Assembly: GCA_900763965.1 (NCBI GenBank)
Contig: CAAFMG010000176.1
Location: 1 to 5,570, forward strand
Length of the DNA: 5,570 bases
From: an uncultured Oscillospiraceae bacterium
Lineage (GTDB): Bacteria > Bacillota > Clostridia > Oscillospirales > Oscillospiraceae
Direction: 5' to 3'
Positions 5,552 to 5,570 of this stretch are shown here, in pieces (within the stretch, counting starts at the first letter, position 1; each line of letters begins with the position of its first letter). Made by a program: the position numbers and the translations under genes. The notes beneath the pieces were generated by a model. The model made no database searches. It had not been told where the DNA came from and saw only the letters and a list, made by a program, of their open reading frames with translations.

Positions 5552-5570
5552 GCGGTACGTCTGCGTAGGG

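Larger units (their letters stand above)
4969..5570. other. 602-bp non-coding region upstream of the operon
   Basis: No convincing gene is present from the ATPase start to the right edge. It holds the ribosome binding site (4978-4983), a long hairpin with an overlapping promoter candidate (5030-5090), a complete composite inverted-repeat element (5117-5493), and two copies of a 55-bp direct repeat (5158-5212 and 5497-5551). The last 10 bases resemble the start of another element arm (CTGCGTAGGG), so the repeat cluster probably continues beyond the window. Confidence 0.8.

Noticed and set aside
5117..5570. Small coding frames in the right-hand repeat region
   Set aside because: They change frame with repeat copies, lack ribosome binding sites and encode peptides derived from the repeat (for example PPNYRR) in several unrelated frames.

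Overview
The window looks like chromosomal DNA from a Gram-positive Clostridia, probably a gut Oscillospiraceae/Ruminococcaceae-type Firmicute. The grounds are GC-rich genes with clear Shine-Dalgarno sites, tightly overlapped genes, and intergenic spaces filled with GC-rich palindromic repeats. This placement is an inference from style and gene content; no marker gene is present.

All four convincing genes lie on the minus strand. From right to left, a three-gene operon (4968 down to 1638) encodes an ABC-transporter ATPase of the FbpC/PotA/PhnT2 type, a fused double-domain permease of the FbpB/PhnU2 type, and a small HAD-family phosphatase resembling YihX. The genes overlap by 4 bp at both junctions (GTGA and ATGA), and a 12-bp-stem terminator closes the operon at 1592-1623. 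No substrate-binding protein gene is in the window, so the transported substrate is open: ferric iron, a phosphonate, a sugar phosphate or another small anion. The linked phosphatase suggests uptake of a phosphorylated compound followed by dephosphorylation, but this is inference.

A separate gene at 125-916 encodes a membrane-anchored YdcF/SanA/ElyC-type (DUF218) protein. A good promoter lies just upstream (947-975), and further upstream is a tandem array of a 10-bp unit (consensus TTTCGACAGG, 1091-1170).

The intergenic regions are the unusual part. A composite inverted-repeat element without any coding sequence occurs three times: partial at 1-120, complete at 1195-1552, and complete in the opposite orientation at 5117-5493. 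It has arms that are inverted copies of each other and a core carrying adjacent GC-rich hairpins. Comparison of the copies shows paired compensatory substitutions in two hairpins, so the stems themselves appear to be conserved. A 55-bp direct repeat (one mismatch) is inserted in one arm of the right-hand copy and recurs just outside it. Between that copy and the transporter operon is a 25-bp imperfect hairpin (5030-5090) whose five non-Watson-Crick pairs are all G-U when read as plus-strand RNA; it overlaps the best promoter candidate for the operon.
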